Assembly (NCBI GenBank): GCA_030123605.1
Contig: CP126123.1
Span: forward strand, 3,266,001-3,330,000
Direction of reading: 5' to 3'
Length of the DNA: 64,000 nucleotides
Origin: Nitrospira sp.
Lineage (GTDB): Bacteria; Nitrospirota; Nitrospiria; Nitrospirales; Nitrospiraceae
Shown: in pieces, positions 1-7,741 of the stretch
Numbering within the stretch: the first letter of the stretch is position 1
Layout of the letters: every line of letters starts with the position of its first letter
Position numbers and translations under genes: made by a program
The notes under the pieces: generated by a model
Told to the model about the DNA's origin: nothing
Seen by the model: the letters and a program-made list of their open reading frames with translations, nothing else
Database searches by the model: none

Positions 1-2
1 GC

Positions 3-443
3 GGAGAGCCCAAGTCTCCGGTTGAGGGGTTTGATATTCACGTGCAGGCCCCCCATCTGATGCCGAATGGGGAACCGGGCGGACCATTCCATCATTACTG
101 CAAAGGTATCTCAGACCAAATTCTCCAATGTCTCCTCTTCGACTCTGTAGATCCTAAGGCAAAGCTGGTGGCGATCGAGTATTTCGTCTCGAAGGACCTC
201 ACCAGGAAGCTGTCTCCGATTCAATGGCATCGATACTTTCACGACCATAAAGTCGAGATTGCCACGGGGCGTGTCCAAGTGCTCGATTTACCGCCCGATC
301 AAGCGGCTAAAGTCGCGGAAGCGGCGGCCGGAACCGACGGCGTGATCTACCATCTATGGCAGCCCGGCCTGGAGTTTCCGGATGGGACCGTGTCATTCCC
401 ACAGTCTCTTGGCCACAAGTTCCCAGGGCATTCCGATAAATAA
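3..443 (+). CDS. DUF1264 / OBAP-like protein, 5' end outside window
   Basis: The reading frame is open from base 3 and enters from outside the window; the GTG at 42 is internal, because the preceding codons already read as family-like sequence. The visible part has HHYCKGISDQILQCLLFD, an AKLVAIEYFVS segment and a WHRYFHDHKVEI segment, the pattern I associate with DUF1264 (oil-body-associated protein-like) proteins. The biochemical role of the bacterial members is not established. It is followed at once by a hairpin with a T-run, so it looks like the last gene of its transcript. The assignment is from motif memory only. Confidence 0.65.
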   Translation, partial: GEPKSPVEGFDIHVQAPHLMPNGEPGGPFHHYCKGISDQILQCLLFDSVDPKAKLVAIEYFVSKDLTRKLSPIQWHRYFHDHKVEIATGRVQVLDLPPDQAAKVAEAAAGTDGVIYHLWQPGLEFPDGTVSFPQSLGHKFPGHSDK

Positions 444-452
444 TGCCTGCGT

Positions 453-502
453 GGGGACCGGCTCGGTTTTGTCGTAAGGGCTGGTCCCCGCCCTATTTTT
501 TT
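453..502 (+). terminator. Rho-independent terminator after the DUF1264-like gene
   Basis: GGGGACC (453-459) pairs with GGTCCCC (483-489), with further pairing possible in the loop. A run of seven Ts follows within about 7 bases. It lies directly behind the stop codon at 443 and before the cytochrome gene. Confidence 0.6.
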
Positions 503-539
503 GGGTCGCATTCTAGTCAACCAAGGATGAAGGAATGTC

Positions 540-995
540 ATGGGGCAATGTTGCAGGCGTTGCTGTCGGGCTGTCTTCTCAGTGGTCGTGATGTTAGCGG
601 GCGTGGGGTGCCTGTCGGCGTTAGGAGCCGATGAGGCGGTTTTGAAACCGCGCGTGCCGGTCGACAAAATCGAAGAAGCTAGGACTTGGACCAACCCCTT
701 CCCTTCCACTGAAGAAAACATTGAGAAAGGAAGGGCTCTGTTTCAAGAGAGAGCGTTCTGTGCCACGTGTCATGGGAGGGAAGGGAAGGGACTCGGCGAC
801 ATCGAAGGCTTGCGAGGCAAGCTGCCGCGTAACTTTACGGACAAGGTTTGGCAGGCTGCGAGAACTGACGGAGAATTATTCTGGATTTTGAAAAATGGGA
901 GTCCGGGAACTGATATGGCCTCCTTCGTTCCGCTCGTCCTCACGGAAGAAGAAGCCTGGCAGGTCCTACTCTATGTAAGGTCTTTTGGCCGCTGA
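540..995 (+). CDS. Periplasmic mono-haem cytochrome c
   Basis: A 151-aa class I cytochrome c. Residues 1-30 form a signal peptide (twin-Arg/Cys-rich start, hydrophobic VFSVVVMLAG core, cleavage likely after ALGA). The haem site is CATCH at residues 74-78 and the likely axial Met is M126 in GTDMASF. The mature domain of about 100 residues fits one haem. It would act as a periplasmic electron carrier; the partner cannot be told from the neighbours. It stands alone between a terminator upstream and a convergent PilZ gene downstream. The ATG at 540 directly precedes a good signal sequence. Confidence 0.85.
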   Translation: MGQCCRRCCRAVFSVVVMLAGVGCLSALGADEAVLKPRVPVDKIEEARTWTNPFPSTEENIEKGRALFQERAFCATCHGREGKGLGDIEGLRGKLPRNFTDKVWQAARTDGELFWILKNGSPGTDMASFVPLVLTEEEAWQVLLYVRSFGR

Positions 996-1145
996 TTCGG
1001 ATGGAGTGGCCGTGACGTGTTCCTCCCCTTCAGACTACTTGGGCACTTTCCACCTCCGTCCCATGTCACTCTCGTTGACCGTCTGACCGTCGTCAGAATT
1101 CGCTCACCGTTTTCTGTCAATGGCGGAGAAATGTCACGGCGAGAT

Positions 1146-1523
1146 TCATCTGCCGTGGTGACGTCGTAAGAATTGGTCAAGGCGGGTTTGTTCGAAGGCC
1201 GGGAGCCGCAGGAACTCAATGCCGAAACAGTGCTGGCGGACCCAGCGAACCGCGGCGAGATCGACGATCAATGAGCGACGATCGTCAGGCAGCAACAACC
1301 GCACGGTCATGTAGCTGCCTTGCAGCACGGTTCGATCGCACTCCACCCTGCATCCGGTTCGTGACAAATTGTGCAAGGTACCCTCTCCGATGAAGGGAGC
1401 GCCCGCGAACATCACAGGGCAAGCTATGTTCAAGCGGTCTTGCGCGCGTTGAAACGTGAGGGTCGTTTCTGAGTGGAACGGTTGGTCCAGTGGCTTGATC
1501 GATGAGCGAAGATCCTGATGCAT
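1146..1523 (-). CDS. PilZ-domain protein (candidate c-di-GMP receptor)
   Basis: I take the ATG at 1523, giving 125 aa; the frame stays open to 1703 but that extension looks non-coding. Both c-di-GMP-binding motifs of PilZ are visible: an RxxxR (RAQDR) about 30 residues in and NLSRTGCRVE, the (D/N)xSxxG box, about 25 residues later. The rest of the domain (AAVRWVRQHCFGIEFL) is typical. It is a single-domain PilZ protein with no output domain, so it probably acts through a protein partner. No strong Shine-Dalgarno sequence is seen before the chosen start. Confidence 0.75.
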   Translation of the reverse strand: MHQDLRSSIKPLDQPFHSETTLTFQRAQDRLNIACPVMFAGAPFIGEGTLHNLSRTGCRVECDRTVLQGSYMTVRLLLPDDRRSLIVDLAAVRWVRQHCFGIEFLRLPAFEQTRLDQFLRRHHGR

Positions 1524-1712
1524 GGGGAAGTGTAATCTTATCCGGGATAAGAACAGTATCCCGCCTTGGAGGGGCTGCTGGTTCGCTCTGTGTGGATGGA
1601 CCTGCTCGGAGTGACTCAACGTTGTATTGATGCCTGCTGGATTGTCATTAGGCGGCCGATAGCGAAAATGGCGGAGACAGGTGCGGCACCGGACCTGTCT
1701 CATTGGGAAGCA

Positions 1713-1790
1713 TTACTCCTGCCACCATACAAGACGAATGAGATAGACCCCTGCCACATAGGTTGCCACAATCATGATGGTCCAAAACAT
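1713..1790 (-). CDS. 25-aa single-helix membrane peptide
   Basis: A very short gene: ATG at 1790, stop TAA at 1715-1713. GGAG sits 6-7 bases before the ATG (GGAGAAGAACATG). The peptide is almost entirely one hydrophobic helix, beginning MFWTIMIV and ending in the charged WWQE, the look of small membrane subunits such as KdpF, CydX or CcoQ, though no homology is claimed. A sigma-54-type promoter about 70 bases upstream on the same strand supports expression. The function is unknown. A non-coding explanation is possible, but the ribosome site, promoter and helix together favour a real gene. Confidence 0.55.
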   Translation of the reverse strand: MFWTIMIVATYVAGVYLIRLVWWQE

Positions 1791-1857
1791 GTTCTTCTCC
1801 TTTATCTATCGATGAATCCTGCAGCAACAATTTCATTAACAGGACATTCATTGATGT

Positions 1858-1875
1858 GAGCAACTCGTGTGCCAA
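1858..1875 (-). promoter_or_regulatory. Sigma-54 (-24/-12) promoter
   Basis: The minus strand reads TTGGCACACGAGTTGCTC. This matches TGGCAC-N5-TTGCT, with the diagnostic GG and GC separated by 10 bases. Transcription would start near 1846 and run into the 25-aa membrane-peptide gene at 1790, giving a leader of about 55 nt. Confidence 0.65.
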
Positions 1876-2168
1876 TAATTTTTACGTGAGAGGGAGGAGA
1901 GAACATATTGTTTTTATTTTAAAAAGTAAGGTCAGCACCGTGAGGTCGTCCAGACCTTCTCGTTTGAGAGGGGTGACGTTGTATCTGATCCGATAATGAA
2001 TGTGTCGAAAGGATAATATGTGTAGAGACCAAACTCAGAACTACCCCTGACATGCCGTCGAAGAACGAAGGCGTAGAGAGGCCGATACAAATGGGGCAAT
2101 GACACCATCCGTGAGCGAACGGCTTCGGCTCGGTCAGGCCACCTGCAATCGTCGATGTGTACGAGTAC
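1876..2168. other. Intergenic region, no gene seen
   Basis: About 290 bases with an AT-rich stretch near 1905-1930. No convincing start with a ribosome site or conserved-looking reading frame was found. An enhancer-binding-protein site for the sigma-54 promoter could lie here, but I cannot identify one. Confidence 0.3.
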
Positions 2169-2318
2169 TTACCGAAAACTAGCTCTGAGAAGTGCACCCA
2201 GGACCATGAGAATGGATGCAAGCAGGCTGACGGCGATGGGGAGATCGCTCCCCATTCTGTCAAGAAAATTTTTGATGACGCCTTTCTTGAGCATGATGCC
2301 CCAGGCTGACTCAGTCAT
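2169..2318 (-). CDS. 49-aa one-helix membrane protein
   Basis: The start ATG (2318-2316) overlaps the TGA of the upstream zinc-ribbon gene as ATGA, so translation is probably coupled. The protein has a short amphipathic N-terminus with KK and a D-R-M-G segment, then one transmembrane helix (LPIAVSLLASILMVLGALL) and a basic end. No family is recognised. The tight coupling suggests it works with the zinc-ribbon protein at the membrane. Confidence 0.6.
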   Translation of the reverse strand: MTESAWGIMLKKGVIKNFLDRMGSDLPIAVSLLASILMVLGALLRASFR

Positions 2319-2470
2319 GGTTCGTGATGTTGCGGCGGACCTTTTCGGAGGCGTTGCTCCGCGGCCAAGGCAAGGGCCGTGATGGCATATCCACATTGTC
2401 CGCAGGAGAGGAAGCCTCCTGTAGGGACGAGGCTGTGGTGCCGGCAACGGGGACAATCATAGACCTTCAT
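2315..2470 (-). CDS. 51-aa zinc-ribbon protein
   Basis: ATG at 2470 behind AGGAG with 7-base spacing. Two CxxC knuckles, CPRC (residues 6-9) and CGQC (residues 23-26), form a classic zinc ribbon, followed by a helical Ala/Leu tail ending in a basic, His-containing C-terminus. The stop TGA overlaps the start of the 49-aa membrane-protein gene. The role is unknown; small zinc ribbons commonly bind nucleic acid or protein. Confidence 0.65.
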   Translation of the reverse strand: MKVYDCPRCRHHSLVPTGGFLSCGQCGYAITALALAAEQRLRKGPPQHHEP

Positions 2471-2485
2471 GGACATACTCCTGGA

Positions 2486-2704
2486 TTAGTGACAAGCATC
2501 GGTGTGAAGCGATGGGGTCGAGTTCGGCTGTCGAGCGGTATGAATCTGCCTATACTGGGCATATAAGTGAGCCACGGCACCTGCGAAGGATGCGAATTCA
2601 TCGGGCTCGAAATGGAGGGTGAGCGAGCCGTAACTGAAATGAAGTTTGCCGCAGGTGCACATGTTGAGTGCGGTGCGACCCTCGCGTTGTTTTAGCGAAT
2701 GCAT
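2486..2704 (-). CDS. 72-aa conserved small protein with CTCGK motif
   Basis: ATG at 2704 behind AAAGGAG (spacing about 10). It starts inside the 3' end of the peroxiredoxin-like gene (13-base overlap), so it belongs to the same operon. The core, CTCGKLHFSYGSLTLHF followed by an acidic FxxFAGAVAHL helix, looks like a compact beta-beta-helix fold with a single CxC. I know of no named family. The three-gene arrangement with thioredoxin-fold and zinc-ribbon neighbours hints at a redox or metal role, which is inference. Confidence 0.6.
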   Translation of the reverse strand: MHSLKQREGRTALNMCTCGKLHFSYGSLTLHFEPDEFASFAGAVAHLYAQYRQIHTARQPNSTPSLHTDACH

Positions 2705-3207
2705 GGGGCGAATGCTCCTTTCGCGATCAAGACGTCAGAACCCTCAATCCGTGACGGGAGGTGACGTTGGTTAGCAATCAAGGCTGTTTTAACTGCGTGG
2801 ATGCCGCGCCCGTTCAATGTGTGGGCAAGACGACATCTCAAGATGCCGGACGGATCAATCAAGACACTGCCACAGTGACCGTGAACTGACTCTCGACCAA
2901 TGCCGAGGAGCCTATGTAAGCGACCTAGCGGGTCCGCCAATATGGGAACGCGCACATGGACGATCTGGCGAATCCATGAAGCATGGAAGGTTGGGGCGTC
3001 GGGACAGAGCGCAAGAAGGCTCGTGCCTTCACGGTCAAAGTCATCCCTTTGTCGATCAAGAAAGGTGGCTTCGAGCAGTCCAAAGTTTGGCAGGCTGCAT
3101 AGAGCCAGCCAACGATGGCGATAGTCGGTTAGATCGAAAAACGTGAGGGCTCCCTGCATAAAGGCAGGAGTGCGGAGCAGGGGAACTTTCTGGCCGATAC
3201 CGATCAT
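2692..3207 (-). CDS. Peroxiredoxin-like thioredoxin-fold protein lacking the peroxidatic Cys
   Basis: The start ATG at 3207 has a strong GGAGG site; 171 aa. The order of elements follows AhpC/TSA proteins: an N-terminal strand, RWLALCSLPNFGLLEATFLDRQ where the peroxidatic loop belongs, a SLLALCPDAPTFHASWI segment like the usual VxVSxDS strand-helix, VPILADPLGRLHRLLGI, and CGSVLIDPSGILR. The expected TxxC of the active site is absent (LL/E in its place), although a Cys lies a few residues earlier. It is probably not a standard peroxidase; a structural or regulatory role is possible. First gene of a coupled small-gene run. Confidence 0.65.
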   Translation of the reverse strand: MIGIGQKVPLLRTPAFMQGALTFFDLTDYRHRWLALCSLPNFGLLEATFLDRQRDDFDREGTSLLALCPDAPTFHASWIRQIVHVRVPILADPLGRLHRLLGIGRESVHGHCGSVLIDPSGILRCRLAHTLNGRGIHAVKTALIANQRHLPSRIEGSDVLIAKGAFAPCIR

Positions 3208-3229
3208 GGGTACACCTCCGGATCGTAGG

Positions 3230-3430
3230 TTAGGCCCGACGTGGGGCCTGCATTTTTTCAAAGGATGCCGTGAGAATGACTCGAGGCCATTTTATTCCGG
3301 GTTTGATTGAAGCCGATGCATGGGGGGAGGTCTGAGCCCCGCAGTTGATACATCTCCACTGACCTTCCGGCTTATAAAAATCAATGGAAGGTTCGAGCGC
3401 AAGGCACCCTCCGCATCGAAAGCAATTCAT
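3230..3430 (-). CDS. 66-aa zinc-ribbon protein
   Basis: ATG at 3430 with AAAGGA 8 bases upstream. CFRC near the N-terminus and CINC about 23 residues later form a zinc ribbon; the C-terminal half is basic and unstructured-looking. It precedes the peroxiredoxin-like gene by 22 bases on the same strand and is probably the first gene of the operon. No specific function recognised. Confidence 0.6.
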   Translation of the reverse strand: MNCFRCGGCLALEPSIDFYKPEGQWRCINCGAQTSPHASASIKPGIKWPRVILTASFEKMQAPRRA

Positions 3431-3805
3431 GAGTTGTTCCTTTCCCCCGCCAAGGGCCAAACATGAAGCCGTTGGATGGAGATGTAGGAAAGGGCTTCCC
3501 CTTCATCATCTCATCTCCATCCAGCGGGTCCGTCCACGCTATTCCGGCGGCCTGATGGGCATGATCAGAACCGGACTTCTTCTGGCGAGGAACATAAACA
3601 CCAAGTTCAGTTCCTGCTCGCGGTGAAGATGGAACAGGGTGCACGGTTTTGAATATGTTGATATCAATTCTCAATATCAATATAGGAAAGTATCAAGATT
3701 TTGTACATGTTTACTTTCCGGATTTCGCGATTATTATTGCTGTCGCGAAGAAAAGTATGGCCCAACGGCGATTGCCCCTCTGTGTCGACCCTGCTCGTTC
3801 TTTGT
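3431..3805. other. Operon upstream region, no gene seen
   Basis: About 375 bases between the small zinc-ribbon operon and the IS element. The distal part (3650-3750) is AT-rich compared with the surroundings and contains the TTGATAT-N9-ATATCAA dyad. Short open frames here lack ribosome sites. Confidence 0.3.
3658..3680. promoter_or_regulatory. Candidate operator dyad TTGATAT-N9-ATATCAA
   Basis: Perfect 7-base inverted arms, 3658-3664 and 3674-3680, in an AT-rich stretch about 230 bases upstream of the zinc-ribbon operon. The bound regulator cannot be named; the sequence is loosely Fur-like. Confidence 0.3.
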
Positions 3806-3809
3806 CTAG

Positions 3810-5408
3810 GCGCCTGTCCGACATTGTTCTCAACCACCACTTGCACTGTGCCGTCAGATTCGATAGGAGCAGAACCTCCTCACGCATGATTTGGCGGCCT
3901 GTCGCTGCTGGATCGCACCTTCCGCCCCTATGAGCCTGACCAACTCTTGCTGTTGCCTCCGTCCCTGGGGGAGTGGCTGCCGGAAGACCATCGGGCCTAC
4001 TTCGCTTCGGATGTCGGCACCGAACTGGACCTGACGCGGATCGTCAAGACCTATGGCGGGGTGACCCGCAGGAATGCGCCGTATGATCCGCGGCGGCTGG
4101 TCACGATTCTGCTCTATGCGTACGCGGGGGGCATTCCCGCCTCGCGGCAGATTGCCCGTGAGCTGGATGAGAATGTGGCCTTTCGTGTGCTGGCCGCAAA
4201 CCAGCGGCCGGATTTCCGAACCCTCAGCGACTTTCGCAAGCCGCATCTGGCGGCGCTGACCGAGCTGTTTGTGCAGGTCCTCCGGCGGTGTCAGCGAGCC
4301 GGTTGGGTGACGCTGGGGCATATCGCGCTGGATGGGACGCAACTGAAGGCGAATGCGTCGAAGCCCAAGGCGATGAGCGATGGCCGGATGGGGACGGACG
4401 AGGCGCGGTTGAAGAGGGAAGTCGACGCGCTGCTGCAGCAGGCCGAGGCCGCCGAGGCCCAGGATGATGCCGCGTATGGCGCCGATCGGCGCGGCGATGA
4501 ACTGCCCGCCGAACTGGCGCGCCGGGAGCAACGGCGGAAGACCATTCGGGCGGCCAAGGCCGTGTTGGAGCAGGAGGCTCAGGCGGACGCCACGCTCACA
4601 CCGGCGGCGCAGAACACGGGGGCGAGAGCCCGGCCACGCCGCGGCCGACCGCCGCCGCTCCCCAGCCCGGGGCCCCCCCCCGAAGGCGCAGCGCAATTTC
4701 ACCGATCCAGAGCGTCGCATTATGCCGGAGCGAAGGGGCGCGTGGTTCAAGGGTACAACTGTCAGGCGGCCGTCGATGCGACGGCCCCAATCATTGTTGC
4801 CGCCGATGTCACCGATGAACCCAATGACAAGCAGCACGCCCAGCCGCTGCTGCCCCAGGTGTTGGCCCACACTGGCCAGGTCCCCCGGATCGTGACGCTG
4901 GCCGCGGGCTATTTCAGCGAGGCAAATGTCACGGCCCTCACGGCGCTGGGTTGTACGCCACTTGCCCCGCCGGATCGCCAACTCCATAGCCAGGCGATAC
5001 CCGCGGCGCCCAGGGGCCGGCCGCCAGCGGGCCTGTCGGTGGCGCCGCACCCTCCGGACACAACGCGGGCGCCGCCGCTACGCCCGGCGCAAAGCGATCG
5101 TCGAACCGGTCTTTGGCCAGATCAAGCCCGGCCGCGGCTATCGCCAGTTCTTGTTGCGCGGGATGCGGCAGGTGCGCGGCGAGGGGGCGCGCATCTGTCC
5201 CACGCATAAGATGCTCAAACTCTGGACCGCCCTGCGCCAGCGACGCCCACGCCCCGGCGAGGGGCTACGGGTTCTGCGCGGGGCGCAGAAGGAGCTGGGG
5301 CAGGGACGGCGATAAACCAAAGACACGGGGGCCATTCACACGCCGACAGGCCCAACCCGCTTCCTCGGTCATGATTCGGACTGGCTCAGGTCAATGTCGG
5401 ACAGGCTC
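3810..5408 (+). mobile_element. IS1182-like insertion sequence (decayed)
   Basis: The ends carry a perfect 15-base inverted repeat, GCCTGTCCGACATTG at 3812-3826 and its complement at 5392-5406. CTAG directly flanks both sides (3806-3809 and 5409-5412), consistent with a duplicated 4-bp palindromic target. The 1.6-kb element encodes one IS1182-type transposase that is broken by frameshifts, so it can no longer move by itself. Confidence 0.8.
3890..5315 (+). pseudogene. IS1182-family transposase, frameshifted
   Basis: The N-terminal frame reads DRTFRPYEPDQ, LPPSLGEWLPEDHRAYF, TLSDFRKPHL and HIALDGTQLKANASK, all typical of IS1182 transposases. Around the C-run near 4671-4681 the family motif KAQRNFTDPERRIMP appears in the next frame, then the original frame resumes with VVQGYNCQAAVDA and YFSEANVTALTALGC. 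After about 4990 the C-terminus (RRYARRKAIVEPVFGQIK, ending at 5315) is again in the other frame. At least three frame changes are needed for one protein, so the gene is dead. No intact start is clear; the frame opens after a stop at 3889. Confidence 0.8.
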
Positions 5409-5598
5409 CTAGTCGGAACGAGATCGGCTGTTCGCTTACAGGGCGGTTAATCGAATGGGTTGCTCTGGCAGCGTGCTGAATGACTCCAGCCGAAACTGAG
5501 TTGAGCAGGTGGATCCTTGTCGAGTGGAGGGAAAGGCTACTGAATAAATTCGACAGAGAGCCCGATGAGGTGGTCTCGAACGTATTGAAATGACGGTT

Positions 5599-5674
<76 letters not shown>

Positions 5675-5721
5675 CACCGGTGTGCGATATGTGTCGGTCG
5701 TGATGTGCCTGACAGAGCGGA

Positions 5722-5797
5722 TGGTGCGCCTGACAGGATTTGAACCTGTGGCCCTCAGCTCCGGAGGCTGATGCTCTATCCACTGAGCTACAGGCGC
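5722..5797 (-). tRNA. tRNA-Arg (CCG)
   Basis: A 76-nt cloverleaf on the minus strand: acceptor GCGCCTG/CAGGCGC, anticodon loop CTCCGGA, T-arm AGGTTCAAATCCT, and an encoded CCA. It lies 47 bases upstream of tRNA-Lys and is probably cotranscribed with it. Confidence 0.95.
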
Positions 5798-5844
5798 TCC
5801 CGCCGAACAGGCCTTGCACCTTAGCATAGGGGTTCCGTTACTGT

Positions 5845-6474
5845 CTAGGGAGTCGAATCACGATTCGTCAAGAATCCGTAGGGGAGCAGAAGTTCGTCAC
5901 CTGCATTTGCTTGAACCCCGCGTAAGATCGTTAATGAGACTGCTTCGACTTCGGCTAGTCGGTCCTCATCTACGCGAAGGCTGGGCGAGAGTCGGATGAC
6001 CGGTACGGCTGTCTGAACGGCGCAGGCACCCTGTACCACGCCATTGGACTCGCCGGGAATCCCCATGGTTCGGCAGGTGAGGGGCCTGAACGTGTACACT
6101 TCACAGCTTCCGTCCGGTGCAAGGGCCGGGCAAGGAAGGTTTGCGAACCGTTCAGCCACGGCATCGATGGTACAGTCATCCCATCCGTCTACGGCCGGTA
6201 CGGTCTTGAGTGTGGGGTAGACTGCTTCGAGAGCAGAGACCTGCGCATGGGCGCGTGTGATGATGGCGTCACGGTCTATTTTGGGTAAGGCGACGAGGCC
6301 GCGCTGCAGTTCCAACGCATCGAGACGGGTGATAGGGAATATTCCGATGCAGCACCGGCAACAGCCTCGATGGCAAGGGATTGCACCCAGCAGTGCGGCC
6401 TGGGCACGTTGGAACCATTGCTCGGCTTGTTGAAACAATGGCAGCGAGGTGGAGGAGGACGTCGGAGGCCCCAT
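5845..6474 (-). CDS. YkgJ-family cysteine cluster protein
   Basis: 209 aa with the Cys pattern of the YkgJ (CxxCxxCC) family: CHRGCCRCC near residues 34-42, then LPCPALAPDGSCEVYTFRP and a following LTCRTMG around residues 113-136. Such clusters are predicted to bind zinc or Fe-S; the biochemical role is not settled. It starts 5 bases after the stop of the upstream gene on the same strand, so the two form an operon. The tail beyond residue 150 is family-variable. Confidence 0.8.
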   Translation of the reverse strand: MGPPTSSSTSLPLFQQAEQWFQRAQAALLGAIPCHRGCCRCCIGIFPITRLDALELQRGLVALPKIDRDAIITRAHAQVSALEAVYPTLKTVPAVDGWDDCTIDAVAERFANLPCPALAPDGSCEVYTFRPLTCRTMGIPGESNGVVQGACAVQTAVPVIRLSPSLRVDEDRLAEVEAVSLTILRGVQANAGDELLLPYGFLTNRDSTP

Positions 6475-6479
6475 TGGGC

Positions 6480-7037
6480 CTACTCTTCGGGAATGGAGAG
6501 ATCAACGATGAGCTCTCCCTTCGGAGAGAAGAACCCCTGCCCGTCGATCTGAACGATGCCGTTACAATGCTCTTGAAAAAATTCCAAGATCCATCCGTTG
6601 AAGTCGTAACCTTCCTCCGTCACGTCAGCCTCGATCATACGTGTAGTGAGGATGAATCGCGCACGGGTGACGTGTTCCTGAGCGAGGCTGGCTTCGATGT
6701 CATCATAAGGCGAGAGAGTTTCCAGGAATTGTTTCTGCTCCTGCTCGAATACATCCTTGTAGGTGCCGCGATCACGGACGCAAAACACCTGGAGCGGCTT
6801 GCGTTCTCGAGCGTAGCTGAGTGTGACTTGGACCCAGGCCCACTCGTCCAACATGGCGTCGTCCATGTCGGAGGGGAGGATCGGAAGTTGTCCGCGCGAT
6901 TTCAGGAAGTCTACCAACAGCCGCAGCGGCGGAGCATTTTCATTCTTACAGAAGACCCGTGAGTACAACACCGCTTCGGTCGCAGCACCCTCGGCCGGTT
7001 GGGCGGTGGATGGGAGAATGGGAAGCTCTTTGGCCAT
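6480..7037 (-). CDS. Conserved hypothetical protein (185 aa)
   Basis: The start ATG at 7037 (MAKELPILP) follows GAGAGG; the longer frame to 7085 has no ribosome site. The protein is acidic and soluble with no membrane segments or signal peptide. It contains RVFCKNENAPPLRLLVDFLKSRG, a possible small alpha/beta N-terminal domain, and an aromatic C-terminal part (GWILEFFQEHCNGIVQIDGQGFF). I do not recognise the family. It is coupled to the YkgJ-type gene by a 5-base gap. Confidence 0.65.
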   Translation of the reverse strand: MAKELPILPSTAQPAEGAATEAVLYSRVFCKNENAPPLRLLVDFLKSRGQLPILPSDMDDAMLDEWAWVQVTLSYARERKPLQVFCVRDRGTYKDVFEQEQKQFLETLSPYDDIEASLAQEHVTRARFILTTRMIEADVTEEGYDFNGWILEFFQEHCNGIVQIDGQGFFSPKGELIVDLSIPEE

Positions 7038-7330
7038 GAATAAGCCTCTCGATCCTGAATGAGACGATGAAGCGTACCAGACCATCTTACTCTACTCCGT
7101 GCCCTACACGACGTGCAAGGGCGTCCAGTGCTGCGGTTGCCGATCATGATGCTCAGGTGTTTCCTCTCAACGGCTCTTGACAGCCCCTAGGCCTTTGGAT
7201 ACACTCTCGCCCTGTTTTCGGGCTGATTACGCAGGACAGGCGCAGATTTCCAGCTCCACCTCTGCACGTACGAGTCCATAGACCGAACACGTCAGTTCAC
7301 CTTACATCCGTTGTTCAAAGGGAGGAACGC

Positions 7331-7618
7331 ATGGCCAAGTCGATGACGAAATCGCAGATTGCTGACCATCTTGCCGGTAAGGCGGGGATTACCAAGAAGA
7401 CGGCCGTCCAATTGTTGGACGATTTTGCCGCCCTGGCCTATCGTGAAGCGAAGAATGCCTTCGTCGTGCCCGGCATCGGGAAATTGGTGCTTGCCAATCG
7501 GAAGGCACGTATGGGCCGGAACCCGCAGACGGGTGAGCCGATCAAGATTCCGGCGAAGCGGGTGGTGAAGTTCCGCGTCGCGAAGATGGCCAAGGATTCA
7601 ATCCTTGGTAAAAAGTAA
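7331..7618 (+). CDS. HU-family DNA-binding protein
   Basis: 95 aa and full length for HU. It starts with the N-terminal helices (KSQIADHLAGKAGITKKTAVQLLDDF), then the beta arm with GKLVLANRKARMGRNPQTGEPIKIPAK, the conserved RxGRNPxTGExI DNA-intercalating loop, and ends VKFRVAKMAKDSI. GGGAGG precedes the ATG at good spacing. It is a monocistronic nucleoid protein with a terminator-like hairpin downstream. Confidence 0.92.
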   Translation: MAKSMTKSQIADHLAGKAGITKKTAVQLLDDFAALAYREAKNAFVVPGIGKLVLANRKARMGRNPQTGEPIKIPAKRVVKFRVAKMAKDSILGKK

Positions 7619-7649
7619 TCAGCCTGCTTCCTGTTCCTCTGTCGATCGG

Positions 7650-7691
7650 ATGGCCGGTGCTTCAGCGAATGAAGTACCGGCCATATTGTTT
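7650..7691 (+). terminator. Probable terminator of the HU gene
   Basis: ATGGCCGGT (7650-7658) pairs with ACCGGCCAT (7676-7684), and the loop holds a second short stem (TTCA/TGAA). ATTGTTT follows; the U-tract is weak, so termination efficiency is uncertain. Confidence 0.5.
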
Positions 7692-7741
7692 CATGCACCA
7701 GCAGAGCAGAATCGCTTGACAGATCAAGATCTGCCGTCTGG

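Noticed and set aside
1648..1875. 75-codon minus-strand frame over the 25-aa peptide gene
   Set aside because: Its start lies within the sigma-54 promoter and it has no ribosome site; the overlapping short frame with GGAG and a clean helix is better.
3854..5050. Minus-strand frame of 398 codons inside the IS element
   Set aside because: The plus-strand IS1182 transposase motifs explain the region; the antisense frame survives because the element is GC-rich.
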